A stretch of DNA of 64,000 nucleotides from Pseudomonadota bacterium. Lineage in GTDB: Bacteria; Pseudomonadota; Gammaproteobacteria; Xanthomonadales; Rhodanobacteraceae. The stretch lies in the NCBI GenBank assembly GCA_021794575.1, contig JAJYQO010000039.1:29338-93337 (forward strand), in the 5' to 3' direction. Positions 48,436-55,742 of the stretch are shown one piece after another; positions within the stretch are counted from its first letter, which is position 1, and every line of letters starts with the position of its first letter. The notes below the pieces were generated by a model, which had not been told where the DNA came from, did not search any database, and saw only the letters and a program-made list of their open reading frames with translations. The position numbers and the translations under genes are program-made.

Positions 48436-48972
48436 GTGGACAGCGCTTACCCACAGGAGGCTGTGGCCCGTGCGCGCGACGTGCGTCTGCTGGCGCTGGA
48501 CGTGGACGGCACGCTCACCGATGGCCGCCTGTGGTACGCGGCCGATGAGCGCGAACTGAAGGCATTCCACGTGCGCGACGGCATGGGCCTACGCCTGATC
48601 CAGCGCCACGGTATTCAGGTGGCCATCATCACGGCGCGCGTCAGCCACGCGCTGGCGCTGCGCGCGCAGGAACTGGGCATCGCACACCTGTACCAGGGCC
48701 GCGAGGACAAGCGTGCCTGCCTGACCGAGATCGCCACCGCCCTGGGCTTGCCGCTGTCCGCCTGCGCGATGGTCGGCGACGACCTGCCCGACATCGGCGC
48801 TCTGCGTGCCTGCGGCCTGGCCGTGACGGTGGCCGACGCACATCCCTGGGCCGCCGCCGCCGCGCACTGGCGCACGCGCCGGCCCGGCGGACAGGGCGCG
48901 GTGCGCGAAGTCTGCGATCTGTTGCTGTCTGCGCAAGGTCTGGCGGATGCCGAACGAGAGCGCTGGCAATGA
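48436..48972 (+). CDS. kdsC: 3-deoxy-D-manno-octulosonate 8-phosphate phosphatase
   Basis: The 178-residue HAD phosphatase removes phosphate from Kdo-8-P. LLALDVDGTLTDGRLWYA (motif I, catalytic Asp), IITARVSHAL and VGDDLPDIGALRACGLAV are diagnostic. It starts with GTG immediately after the kdsD stop, and its end overlaps the lptC start (ATGA), so it is part of a tightly coupled run. Confidence 0.96.
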   Translation: MDSAYPQEAVARARDVRLLALDVDGTLTDGRLWYAADERELKAFHVRDGMGLRLIQRHGIQVAIITARVSHALALRAQELGIAHLYQGREDKRACLTEIATALGLPLSACAMVGDDLPDIGALRACGLAVTVADAHPWAAAAAHWRTRRPGGQGAVREVCDLLLSAQGLADAERERWQ

Positions 48973-49547
48973 GCCGACGCCTATGGCTAGCCATCGCGGT
49001 GCTGGCCGTGGCGGCCGGACTCACGCAACTTGCCGTGTGGTGGCTGACGCCGCCGCCGCCGCCCAGCGCCTTTGCCGGACCGCCGCGCTCGTCCTACACC
49101 CTGCACGATTTCAAGCTGACCACACTGGGCATCGACGGCAAGCCGACACTGTTTCTGACCGCGCCGCAGCTCGACCGCCGCAATGGCGACCACGCGCTGT
49201 ACATCAACGCACCACATTTCGTGCTGCCGCAGGCCAACGGCGCGGCGTGGCGCGGCGCCGCGCGCTTCGGCTGGGTCAACGCGCAAGGCACCGAGATCAA
49301 GCTGCTGGGCGACGTGCGCGTGGTGCAGCCCGCCAGTGCCGGCAGCGGCCAGAATGTCATCACCAGCCAGAACATCACTGCCTGGCCGCGCGAGCACCTC
49401 CTGACCAGCACCGCGCGCACAGTGATTCAGCAGCCCAACGCTACACTCAGCGGCGTCGGTTTCCGCGCCAACACCGCCACCCGCACCTTGGAGCTGCTCG
49501 ATGACGTCCACGGCACCTTGCAACCGGCCGCGCGCCATGCGCCCTGA
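48969..49547 (+). CDS. lptC: LPS export protein LptC
   Basis: The 192-residue bitopic protein has one N-terminal membrane helix (about residues 4-26) and a periplasmic beta-jellyroll (YTLHDFKLTTLGIDGK to LLDDVHGTLQP). It receives LPS from the LptB2FG ATPase and passes it to LptA. lptF and lptG are not in the window. Overlaps kdsC by four bases and lptA by 11. Confidence 0.93.
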   Translation: MSRRLWLAIAVLAVAAGLTQLAVWWLTPPPPPSAFAGPPRSSYTLHDFKLTTLGIDGKPTLFLTAPQLDRRNGDHALYINAPHFVLPQANGAAWRGAARFGWVNAQGTEIKLLGDVRVVQPASAGSGQNVITSQNITAWPREHLLTSTARTVIQQPNATLSGVGFRANTATRTLELLDDVHGTLQPAARHAP

Positions 49548-50097
49548 GCGCGATACGCTGCTGTCCGCGCTGATCCTGCTCGCGCTGCTGCTGGCGCCGC
49601 TCACCGCGCAGGCGCTGAGAAGCGACCGCGACCAGCCGATGTTGGTCAATGCGAAAAATGCCGAGAAGGCCCCCGGCATCGCACATTTGAACGGCGATGT
49701 CGTGCTACAGCAGGGTAGCCTGCACGGCAGTGGCGCTCACGGCATCATTTACACAGACGCGAAAGGCAAGGTCACCCGTGTGGTGCTCGAAGGCAGCCCC
49801 GCACGGCTCTCGCAGCAGATGGACGGCGGCGGCGAAATGCACGGCGCGGCGCTTACCATCGACTACACGCCGGCCAGCGGCACCGCGGTTCTGATTGGCG
49901 ATGCCAACGTCGACCAGAGCGGCCACGGTAGCTTCAGTGGTGCCAAGTTGGTCTACAACACGCGGACCGGCGCCATGCAGGGCGAGGGTGGCCGTGGCCA
50001 GGTACAACTGATCTTCCAGCCCCGCCGGAAGTCCGCGCCGGCCGCGCCCGCATCGAGCAAGCCCGCGCATGCCGGCAGTGGCGGCGGCAAGCCCTGA
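49537..50097 (+). CDS. lptA: LPS transport periplasmic protein LptA
   Basis: The 186-residue precursor has a signal peptide ([19 protein letters not shown]) and an OstA/LptA beta-jellyroll with [14 protein letters not shown] and [19 protein letters not shown]. It bridges the periplasm and carries LPS from LptC to LptDE. An ATG at 49501 is in frame, but the ATG at 49537 (MRPERDT) sits directly before the signal peptide. Its stop overlaps the lptB start (TGATG). Confidence 0.94.
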   Translation: MRPERDTLLSALILLALLLAPLTAQALRSDRDQPMLVNAKNAEKAPGIAHLNGDVVLQQGSLHGSGAHGIIYTDAKGKVTRVVLEGSPARLSQQMDGGGEMHGAALTIDYTPASGTAVLIGDANVDQSGHGSFSGAKLVYNTRTGAMQGEGGRGQVQLIFQPRRKSAPAAPASSKPAHAGSGGGKP

Positions 50098-50816
50098 TGC
50101 TGAGCGCGCAGGGTCTGCAGAAGCGTTTCCGCGGCCGCGCCGTGGTACGTGGCTTCGACTTCGAACTGCAGCAGGGCGAAGTGGTCGGCCTGCTAGGCCC
50201 GAATGGCGCCGGCAAGACCACCTGTTTCTACATGGTGGTCGGGCTGATCCAGGCCGACGCCGGCGCCATCCGTCTGGACGACCGCGACATCACCGGGCTG
50301 CCCATGCATGCGCGCGCGCGGCTTGGCATCGGCTATCTGCCGCAGGAGCCCTCGGTGTTCCGGCGCCTGAACGTGGCCGAGAACGTGCTCGCCGTGCTGG
50401 AGTTGCGCCCCGATCTGAACCGCCACCAGCGCGAACAAATGCTCGAGGCGCTGCTGGACGAACTGAAAATCGCGCACCTATCCGGCCAGAAAGGCCTGAG
50501 CCTCTCCGGCGGCGAGCGTCGCCGCGTCGAGATCGCGCGCGCGCTGGCGGCGCAGCCGCGCTACATGCTGCTGGACGAACCTTTCGCCGGAGTCGATCCG
50601 ATCTCGGTCGGCGAGATCCAGCGCATCGTGCGCCACCTCAAACAGCGCGGCATCGGCGTGCTGATCACCGACCATAATGTGCGCGAAACCCTGGGCATCT
50701 GCGACCATGCCTACATTCTCAACGAGGGCAGCGTGCTGGCGCGCGGCTCGCCGCAACACATCCTGGCCGACGAACAGGTGCGCCAAGTCTATCTGGGGCG
50801 CGAGTTCAAGCTCTGA
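50097..50816 (+). CDS. lptB: LPS export ABC transporter ATPase LptB
   Basis: The 239-residue ATPase has Walker [16 protein letters not shown] (about 31-45), signature [17 protein letters not shown], Walker [16 protein letters not shown] and the H-loop [16 protein letters not shown]. It drives LPS extraction from the inner membrane with LptFG. One-base overlap with lptA; rpoN follows after 102 bases. Confidence 0.97.
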   Translation: MLSAQGLQKRFRGRAVVRGFDFELQQGEVVGLLGPNGAGKTTCFYMVVGLIQADAGAIRLDDRDITGLPMHARARLGIGYLPQEPSVFRRLNVAENVLAVLELRPDLNRHQREQMLEALLDELKIAHLSGQKGLSLSGGERRRVEIARALAAQPRYMLLDEPFAGVDPISVGEIQRIVRHLKQRGIGVLITDHNVRETLGICDHAYILNEGSVLARGSPQHILADEQVRQVYLGREFKL

Positions 50817-50918
50817 TATCCAGCGCAATCACGCACACCATCGTACCCACGTCGGCTGGCTGGCTGGGGCGAGCCGCGAGCGCTAGGATGGCCCGGGGAC
50901 CACACGCAGAAGGCGCGC

Positions 50919-52361
50919 ATGAAGCCAGGCCTGCAGCTGCGGCTCAACCAGCAGCTCACCCTCACTCCACAACTGCAGCAGGCGATCCGCCTGCTGCAGC
51001 TCTCGCGCCTGGAGCTCGAAACCGAGTTGCGCGAGCTGGCCGAATCCAATCCGTTGCTGGAGCTGGATGGCGAGGACGCGTCCACGGCGGAGCCCGATGG
51101 CACACCTGCGGACGCACCCGCCGAGGCCGCCGACACGCAAGCAGAAACCGATGCGCACGGCGATGCCGATGCCGACACGCGCAGCGGCGATGACTGGGAC
51201 GATGGCTTCGACGGCGACAGTTTCGGCGGCACCGGCAACCACGATGACGAAGACGGCTTCGAGGCCCAGGATGCCGCACCGATCGGCCTGCACGAGCACC
51301 TGCTGTACCAGGTCGGCCTGCTCAATCTCTCGTCGCGGGACCGCGCCATCGCCCTGGCGCTGATCGACGCCATCGACGATGACGGCTACTTGCGCGAGGG
51401 CATTGCGCCCGTGCAGGCAGCACTGCGCGATCCGGACATCGAAATCGCCGAGATCGAAGCGGTACGCCACCGCATCCAGCAACTCGATCCCACCGGCGTG
51501 GCCAGCCTCGACCTGCGCGACTGCCTGACCGCACAACTGCGTGGGCTGACAGCCGATGCCGAACACCTGCATCTGGCCCAGGTCATCGTGACCGAGCACC
51601 TGGATGCGCTGGCCAAGCGCGACCTGGCGCGCATCGCACGCAGCCTGCAGGCACCGCCCGAGGCGGTGGCTGCAGCCGCGGCGCTGATCCGCACGCTCGA
51701 CCCGCGTCCGGGCGCGGCGTTAGGCGCGGCGCCGGTCGAGTACGTCGCGCCCGATGCCTACGTGGTACGCGAGCATGCCCGTTGGCGTGTGCGTTTGGCT
51801 TCCGGCAACCAGCCCAGACTCGGCATCAACCGCCATTACAGCGGGCTGATCGCACGCGCGCGGCGCGAGGACGCGGCCTACCTCAAGGGCCAACTGCAGG
51901 AGGCGCGCTGGCTGATCAAAAGCCTGCAGCAGCGCGCCGACACCCTGCTGCGCGTGGCCGAGGCCATCGTGCGCCAGCAGAGTGCGTTTCTCGATTTCGG
52001 TCCCGAGGCCATGCGCCCGCTGGTGCTGCGCGAGATTGCCGAGGAAGTGGGCATGCACGAGTCCACCATCTCGCGCGTAACCACACGCAAGTACCTGCAC
52101 ACGCCACGCGGCACCTTCGAGTTCAAGTATTTCTTCTCATCGGGCGTGGCCACCGAAGATGGCGGCGCCGCTTCGGCCACCGCGGTGCAGGCGCTGATCC
52201 GCAAGCTGGTGACCGAGGAAAACCCATGCCGGCCGCTGTCCGACCAGGCGCTGGCCGTCGAGTTGAGCAACCGCGGCATTCAGGTGGCGCGGCGTACCGT
52301 GGCCAAGTATCGCGAGGCGCTGCGCATTCCCAGTTCGTCCGAGCGACAGCGCGCCGGCTGA
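50919..52361 (+). CDS. rpoN: RNA polymerase sigma-54 factor
   Basis: The 480-residue protein has a glutamine/leucine-rich region I (LQLRLNQQLTLTPQLQQAI), an acidic region II (about residues 52-115), the core-binding region, helix-turn-helix MHESTISRVTTRKYLHTPRG and the C-terminal RpoN box ARRTVAKYRE (about residues 457-466). It directs polymerase to -24/-12 promoters that need ATP-dependent activators. It follows lptB with a 102-base gap that may hold its promoter, and precedes hpf, as in most gammaproteobacteria. Confidence 0.97.
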   Translation: MKPGLQLRLNQQLTLTPQLQQAIRLLQLSRLELETELRELAESNPLLELDGEDASTAEPDGTPADAPAEAADTQAETDAHGDADADTRSGDDWDDGFDGDSFGGTGNHDDEDGFEAQDAAPIGLHEHLLYQVGLLNLSSRDRAIALALIDAIDDDGYLREGIAPVQAALRDPDIEIAEIEAVRHRIQQLDPTGVASLDLRDCLTAQLRGLTADAEHLHLAQVIVTEHLDALAKRDLARIARSLQAPPEAVAAAAALIRTLDPRPGAALGAAPVEYVAPDAYVVREHARWRVRLASGNQPRLGINRHYSGLIARARREDAAYLKGQLQEARWLIKSLQQRADTLLRVAEAIVRQQSAFLDFGPEAMRPLVLREIAEEVGMHESTISRVTTRKYLHTPRGTFEFKYFFSSGVATEDGGAASATAVQALIRKLVTEENPCRPLSDQALAVELSNRGIQVARRTVAKYREALRIPSSSERQRAG

Positions 52362-52411
52362 ACCCGGCTGAGGAGTCCATCCACGCCCGATCCACGATCC
52401 GACCACCCGAC

Positions 52412-52433
52412 CATTCCGACGAGCGCCGGAATG
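52412..52433. other. Hairpin between rpoN and hpf
   Basis: CATTCCG (52412-52418) pairs with CGGAATG (52427-52433) around an 8-base loop, 50 bases past the rpoN stop and 46 before hpf. There is no T-run, so it could be a weak terminator, an RNA-processing site, or chance. Confidence 0.3.
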
Positions 52434-52479
52434 TGCCCACGGCCCAAGCGCTCGCATCCACAGCACCACGGAGAGCACC

Positions 52480-52800
52480 ATGCAAATCCAGATCAGCGGC
52501 CACCAAATCGAAGTCACCCAGGCGTTGCGCGACCATGTACAAAGTCGCCTGATCAAGCTGGACAAGTACTTCGACAACGTCACTTCTCTTGCCGTGGTGC
52601 TGTCCGTGGAAAAGCTGCAGCACCGCGTCGAGGCGACGCTGTCGGCCGCCGGCTGCACCCTGCACGCCGAAGCAAGCGATGGCGACATGTACGCATCGGT
52701 GGATGCCCTGCTTGATAAGCTGGTCGCGCAACTGCGCAAGCACAAGGAAAAGCTCACCGCGCACCACCGCAGCGCAGGCCGCGAACTGCGCGCCGAGTGA
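52480..52800 (+). CDS. hpf: Ribosome hibernation promoting factor, short form
   Basis: The 106-residue protein is the short HPF/YfiA type: MQIQISGHQIEVTQALRDHV at the start and the conserved beta-alpha-beta fold to DALLDKLVAQLRKHKEK. It binds 30S subunits and promotes 100S dimer formation with RMF or stabilises idle ribosomes. GGAGAG lies 7 bases before the ATG. Following rpoN, it is expected to be part of the sigma-54 operon. ptsN and rapZ, commonly next, are absent. Confidence 0.95.
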   Translation: MQIQISGHQIEVTQALRDHVQSRLIKLDKYFDNVTSLAVVLSVEKLQHRVEATLSAAGCTLHAEASDGDMYASVDALLDKLVAQLRKHKEKLTAHHRSAGRELRAE

Positions 52801-52832
52801 GTCACCAAGACCCCACTGCAACTGCGAACCGC

Positions 52833-52859
52833 GGGCGGCGTGCGCGAGGCGCGCCGCCC
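52833..52859 (+). terminator. Possible hpf terminator
   Basis: GGGCGGC and GCCGCCC enclose a second GCGC/GCGC pair with a GAG loop, 32 bases after the hpf stop. The following bases AATTCCTC are not a T-run, so termination is uncertain. Confidence 0.35.
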
Positions 52860-52890
52860 AATTCCTCCCGCCTAAGTCTTGTTCGCTACC

Positions 52891-53127
52891 ATGGGCTTGC
52901 AATGCGACATCCCAGGGCCGGATAAGCACGCTACCGCCCGGCCCGCAGCGGCGCGGCGCATGCAGGGCTGGATTTCGGGATCGGCTTACCTGCTCATGGG
53001 ATTGGGGAATCTGGCTTGGAGCCTGCAGCACAACGCACCCATGAAGTTTCTGCTGTTGGGACTGGCGATCGGCTTGATCGTGCTTGCCATTGTCCTGCGC
53101 AGTCGAGGCACGAAATTGCCCCAGTGA
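52891..53127 (+). CDS. Small hypothetical membrane protein
   Basis: The frame from the ATG at 52891 encodes 78 residues with two hydrophobic helices (about SAYLLMGLGNLAWSL and FLLLGLAIGLIVLAIVL) and a short basic end. A second ATG at 52960 gives a 55-residue version that keeps both helices. No family is recognised and no strong ribosome-binding site is seen, so it may be non-coding. It lies between hpf and a convergent yjjX-like gene. Confidence 0.45.
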   Translation: MGLQCDIPGPDKHATARPAAARRMQGWISGSAYLLMGLGNLAWSLQHNAPMKFLLLGLAIGLIVLAIVLRSRGTKLPQ

Positions 53128-53163
53128 TGATCGGCGCCCCACATCGACGCCGCCCCGCCCTGA

Positions 53164-53694
53164 TCAGCCGCCTGCCTGCGCGCGATACATGGCGTTTTGA
53201 AACGGCGTCAACGCGGCGATCACGGCGTCGCGAAATACCTCGGCGCGGGTGATGCGGCCGCCGCTGAGCAGGCCGTAGGCGCCGTCCTTGTGGTTGCTCG
53301 CCGTGGTGCCGCCAAGCTCATCCATGATCGCGGCCAACTCGATGCCACCCGCTTGCAGGCGCACGCCAATGGCCTGCGGCAGCGGCATGGAAACGCCGCG
53401 CGCCACATACAATTCGCGGCCATCCCACGCCGCGCACACCGACAGCAGAACCCACTGCCGGGTGTGTCGTGCATCGAAATCGACGCCGCCTTCCAGGCCC
53501 AGGCCGATGTCCGCACCCGGCACCGCGGCCAGAGCGCCGCGTGCGCGCTGGATGGCGCCGTGCAAGGTCTCGTCCGCGCTCAGCGGCTGGCCCGTGACAC
53601 CCGAGGGCACCGACACGCACACCGGCTCGTGTCCGGTGGCCAGCAGCACCGCGCGGCGCTTGGCTGGATTGGTGCTGCCCAAGGCGAGCTGCAT
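53164..53694 (-). CDS. YjjX-type inosine/xanthosine triphosphatase (DUF84)
   Basis: The 176-residue protein has the DUF84/YjjX features LALGSTNPAKRRAVLLATG (nucleotide-binding), ADETLHGAIQRARGAL, GLGLEGGVDF and LTPFQNAMY at the end. YjjX hydrolyses non-canonical ITP and XTP, cleaning the nucleotide pool after oxidative or deaminating stress. The ATG at 53694 gives family length; longer frame upstream is not supported. Confidence 0.92.
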   Translation of the reverse strand: MQLALGSTNPAKRRAVLLATGHEPVCVSVPSGVTGQPLSADETLHGAIQRARGALAAVPGADIGLGLEGGVDFDARHTRQWVLLSVCAAWDGRELYVARGVSMPLPQAIGVRLQAGGIELAAIMDELGGTTASNHKDGAYGLLSGGRITRAEVFRDAVIAALTPFQNAMYRAQAGG

Positions 53695-53765
53695 TGCGCC
53701 ACTCCCATCACATGGACGATGGCCTGATTGTGACTGGCAATGCCCGGAATGTGATGCCTCGGACC

Positions 53766-54956
53766 TTACTCCTCGCCGCCCAGTAATCCTTCGCGCAACA
53801 GATCCTGCGCATTGGGTGCGGACGCCATGCCCAGCAGCGCGGTGTGCACGGATTTGATGCGCAGCTTCGCGGTCCACTCGGGCTGCCAGGCGGTCTTGGC
53901 GTCAACCGGGCGTGGCGGGTGCACCAGATTCAATTCGTTGCCATAAGCGATCATGCGCAGCATCGCGCCGTCGCCGAACACGCCCTTGGGGATCGCGCAT
54001 TCGCGCGTGGCCGGCCCAAGCAACACCTTGTCCTTGAGCCAGCCGTCGATGGCGCGATTGGGCTGGTAGTCGACCAGACCGAAGCCGGTCTCGGGCCGCT
54101 CGCTGGAGGTCCACAACACCATCTCCGCGGCGCCGCCGGAGTCCGCGCGGGCGCCCATGACGCCGATGAAAAACGCACGCGCCTGCGGCATGGCTTGCCA
54201 GCTCAGCAGCGTGGCGCCGTTGCGCTGCGCTTGCTTGAGTGCGATCGGTGGCAGCAAGTCGTACTCACGCGGGATGCTGAAGCGCAGGCTCTCGACGATG
54301 CCCGCGCCGCTGAATGCATGCGTGCCGACGACGCTGGCGCCCTCTGGCAGCAAACGCTCGTCGGCCGGGTTGGGCCACTGCGGGCGCCCAGCCGCGCTGT
54401 GCGCGCCGCGTTGCGTGGCGCGCCGCACGACAAAAAACGCAGCGACGTCCCTGGGATCGGCCGTGGCCATGTCCAGCACGCGTGGCTGCGCGGCGCGCAC
54501 CTGCTCGCCGCAGCCCCAGTACAGCAGTAGTTTGCCGCGCGGGCGCTCGTAGTCGGGTTCCACCACGGCATCGGTGTCGTGTTCGACAACGGCGCGAACG
54601 CGCGGCGCCTGCAGACGCAGGCTCTCGCCCAGTTTCAGCGCGGCCGGGATGGCATGTGTAGCGCTGTCCAATGCGGGATTGCGGCGAGTGAATATGGTGA
54701 CGTCCATCCACTGCCCCGCAGTGCCGCTTTGCGTGTTGCCGAAACGGTTGCCGGCACGGCCGCCATCGAGCATGCGCCCCAGCATCTGCATGGGATTGCC
54801 ACCCGCCGCGCCCGTGCCCGGCATGCCCATGCCGCTGAAGGTGGCCAAATCGATCCAGACCTGATTGAGCGGCGCCGCGGCGACGGGCGGCGCGGCATGC
54901 AGCACCAGCGGCACGGACAGGGCAACAGCCAATGCAGATGCAAGCGCTGTACGCAT
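53766..54956 (-). CDS. Hypothetical secreted protein
   Basis: The 396-residue precursor begins MRTALASALAVALSVPLVLH, a clear signal peptide (cleavage about residue 22, near HAA). The mature protein has a glycine/methionine-rich early stretch and then a largely beta-strand body with KLLLYWGCGEQVRAAQPRVL and MVLWTSSERPETGFGLVDY. I do not recognise the family. Two small repeats of a Trp-containing strand (SSVLLSWQAMPQARAFFIGV-like and MVLWTSSE) suggest a sandwich fold. A GTG/ATG upstream adds five residues. Flanked by yjjX-like (downstream) and sufT (upstream), all on the minus strand. Confidence 0.75.
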   Translation of the reverse strand: MRTALASALAVALSVPLVLHAAPPVAAAPLNQVWIDLATFSGMGMPGTGAAGGNPMQMLGRMLDGGRAGNRFGNTQSGTAGQWMDVTIFTRRNPALDSATHAIPAALKLGESLRLQAPRVRAVVEHDTDAVVEPDYERPRGKLLLYWGCGEQVRAAQPRVLDMATADPRDVAAFFVVRRATQRGAHSAAGRPQWPNPADERLLPEGASVVGTHAFSGAGIVESLRFSIPREYDLLPPIALKQAQRNGATLLSWQAMPQARAFFIGVMGARADSGGAAEMVLWTSSERPETGFGLVDYQPNRAIDGWLKDKVLLGPATRECAIPKGVFGDGAMLRMIAYGNELNLVHPPRPVDAKTAWQPEWTAKLRIKSVHTALLGMASAPNAQDLLREGLLGGEE

Positions 54957-55029
54957 GTCACGCACTCCCACGAGTCGCCACCGATGCGGCAGCGATCACG
55001 CTAGATCGCGGCGCATACAGCGGCAAGCT

Positions 55030-55050
55030 TGCGCGCGGATTTCGCGCGCA
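55030..55050 (-). terminator. Possible sufT terminator hairpin
   Basis: TGCGCGCG and CGCGCGCA pair perfectly around GATTT, 68 bases past the sufT stop. It lacks a clear T-run on the minus strand, and GC palindromes are common in this genome. Confidence 0.3.
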
Positions 55051-55117
55051 CTGCTACAGAAAGGCAACAGTGCGGCGCGCGGCCGGGAGCGACGCGCATG
55101 ATGCGCCGATGCAGCGC

Positions 55118-55678
55118 TCACAGCATGCCGGTTTCCAGACGCGCCGCGTCGGACATCATGCTGTGGTTCCAGGGCGGATCGAACACCAACTCGACGTCGG
55201 TTTCGGCGACCGTTGGAATTTGCTCGAGCTTGCTGCGCACATCGTCGACCAGGATGTCGCCCATGCCGCAGCCGGGCGCGGTCAAGGTCATGCGCACCGC
55301 GACCTTGCGCCCCGCGCCTTCGGCGCGCGGCGCGAGACTGACCTCGTATACCAGCCCCAGATCGACGATGTTGACCGGAATTTCCGGATCGAAGCAGGTA
55401 CGCAACTGGTCCCAGACCAGCTTTTCGACGTCGGCATCGTCGGCGCCGGCCGGCAGTCCGATCGGCGGCGGCGGCGTTTTGCCCAGCGCGTCGGCATCCT
55501 TACCAGCGATGCGGAACAGGTTGTAATCGACCACCACGGTGAAGCTGGCGCCCAACGCTTGCGTGATGTAACCGGACTCGCCGGCCGGCAACGTTACCGC
55601 CGCGCCATGCGGCACGTGCACCGCCGGGCAATCGCGACTGAGGGTGAAGGGTTCGCTGCTGGGGCTGTATCCGCTCAC
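55118..55678 (-). CDS. sufT: SufT, MIP18/DUF59 iron-sulfur maturation factor
   Basis: The 186-residue protein joins an N-terminal part (YITQALGASFTVVVDYNLFRI) to a C-terminal DUF59 domain (CFDPEIPVNIVDLGLVYEV, MTLTAPGCGMGDILVDDV with the reactive Cys, VFDPPWNHSMMSDAAR). SufT helps mature [4Fe-4S] proteins. Here it stands alone, without sufBCDS in the window. The start is GTG at 55678; no in-frame ATG precedes the conserved N-terminus. It is divergent from the GGDEF gene (64 bases between starts). Confidence 0.92.
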   Translation of the reverse strand: MSGYSPSSEPFTLSRDCPAVHVPHGAAVTLPAGESGYITQALGASFTVVVDYNLFRIAGKDADALGKTPPPPIGLPAGADDADVEKLVWDQLRTCFDPEIPVNIVDLGLVYEVSLAPRAEGAGRKVAVRMTLTAPGCGMGDILVDDVRSKLEQIPTVAETDVELVFDPPWNHSMMSDAARLETGML

Positions 55679-55742
55679 GGCATGGACTTTGCTTGGACTT
55701 TGGGGCTCTTATTATGACCCCTGTCGCCCCGGCACCGTGACC

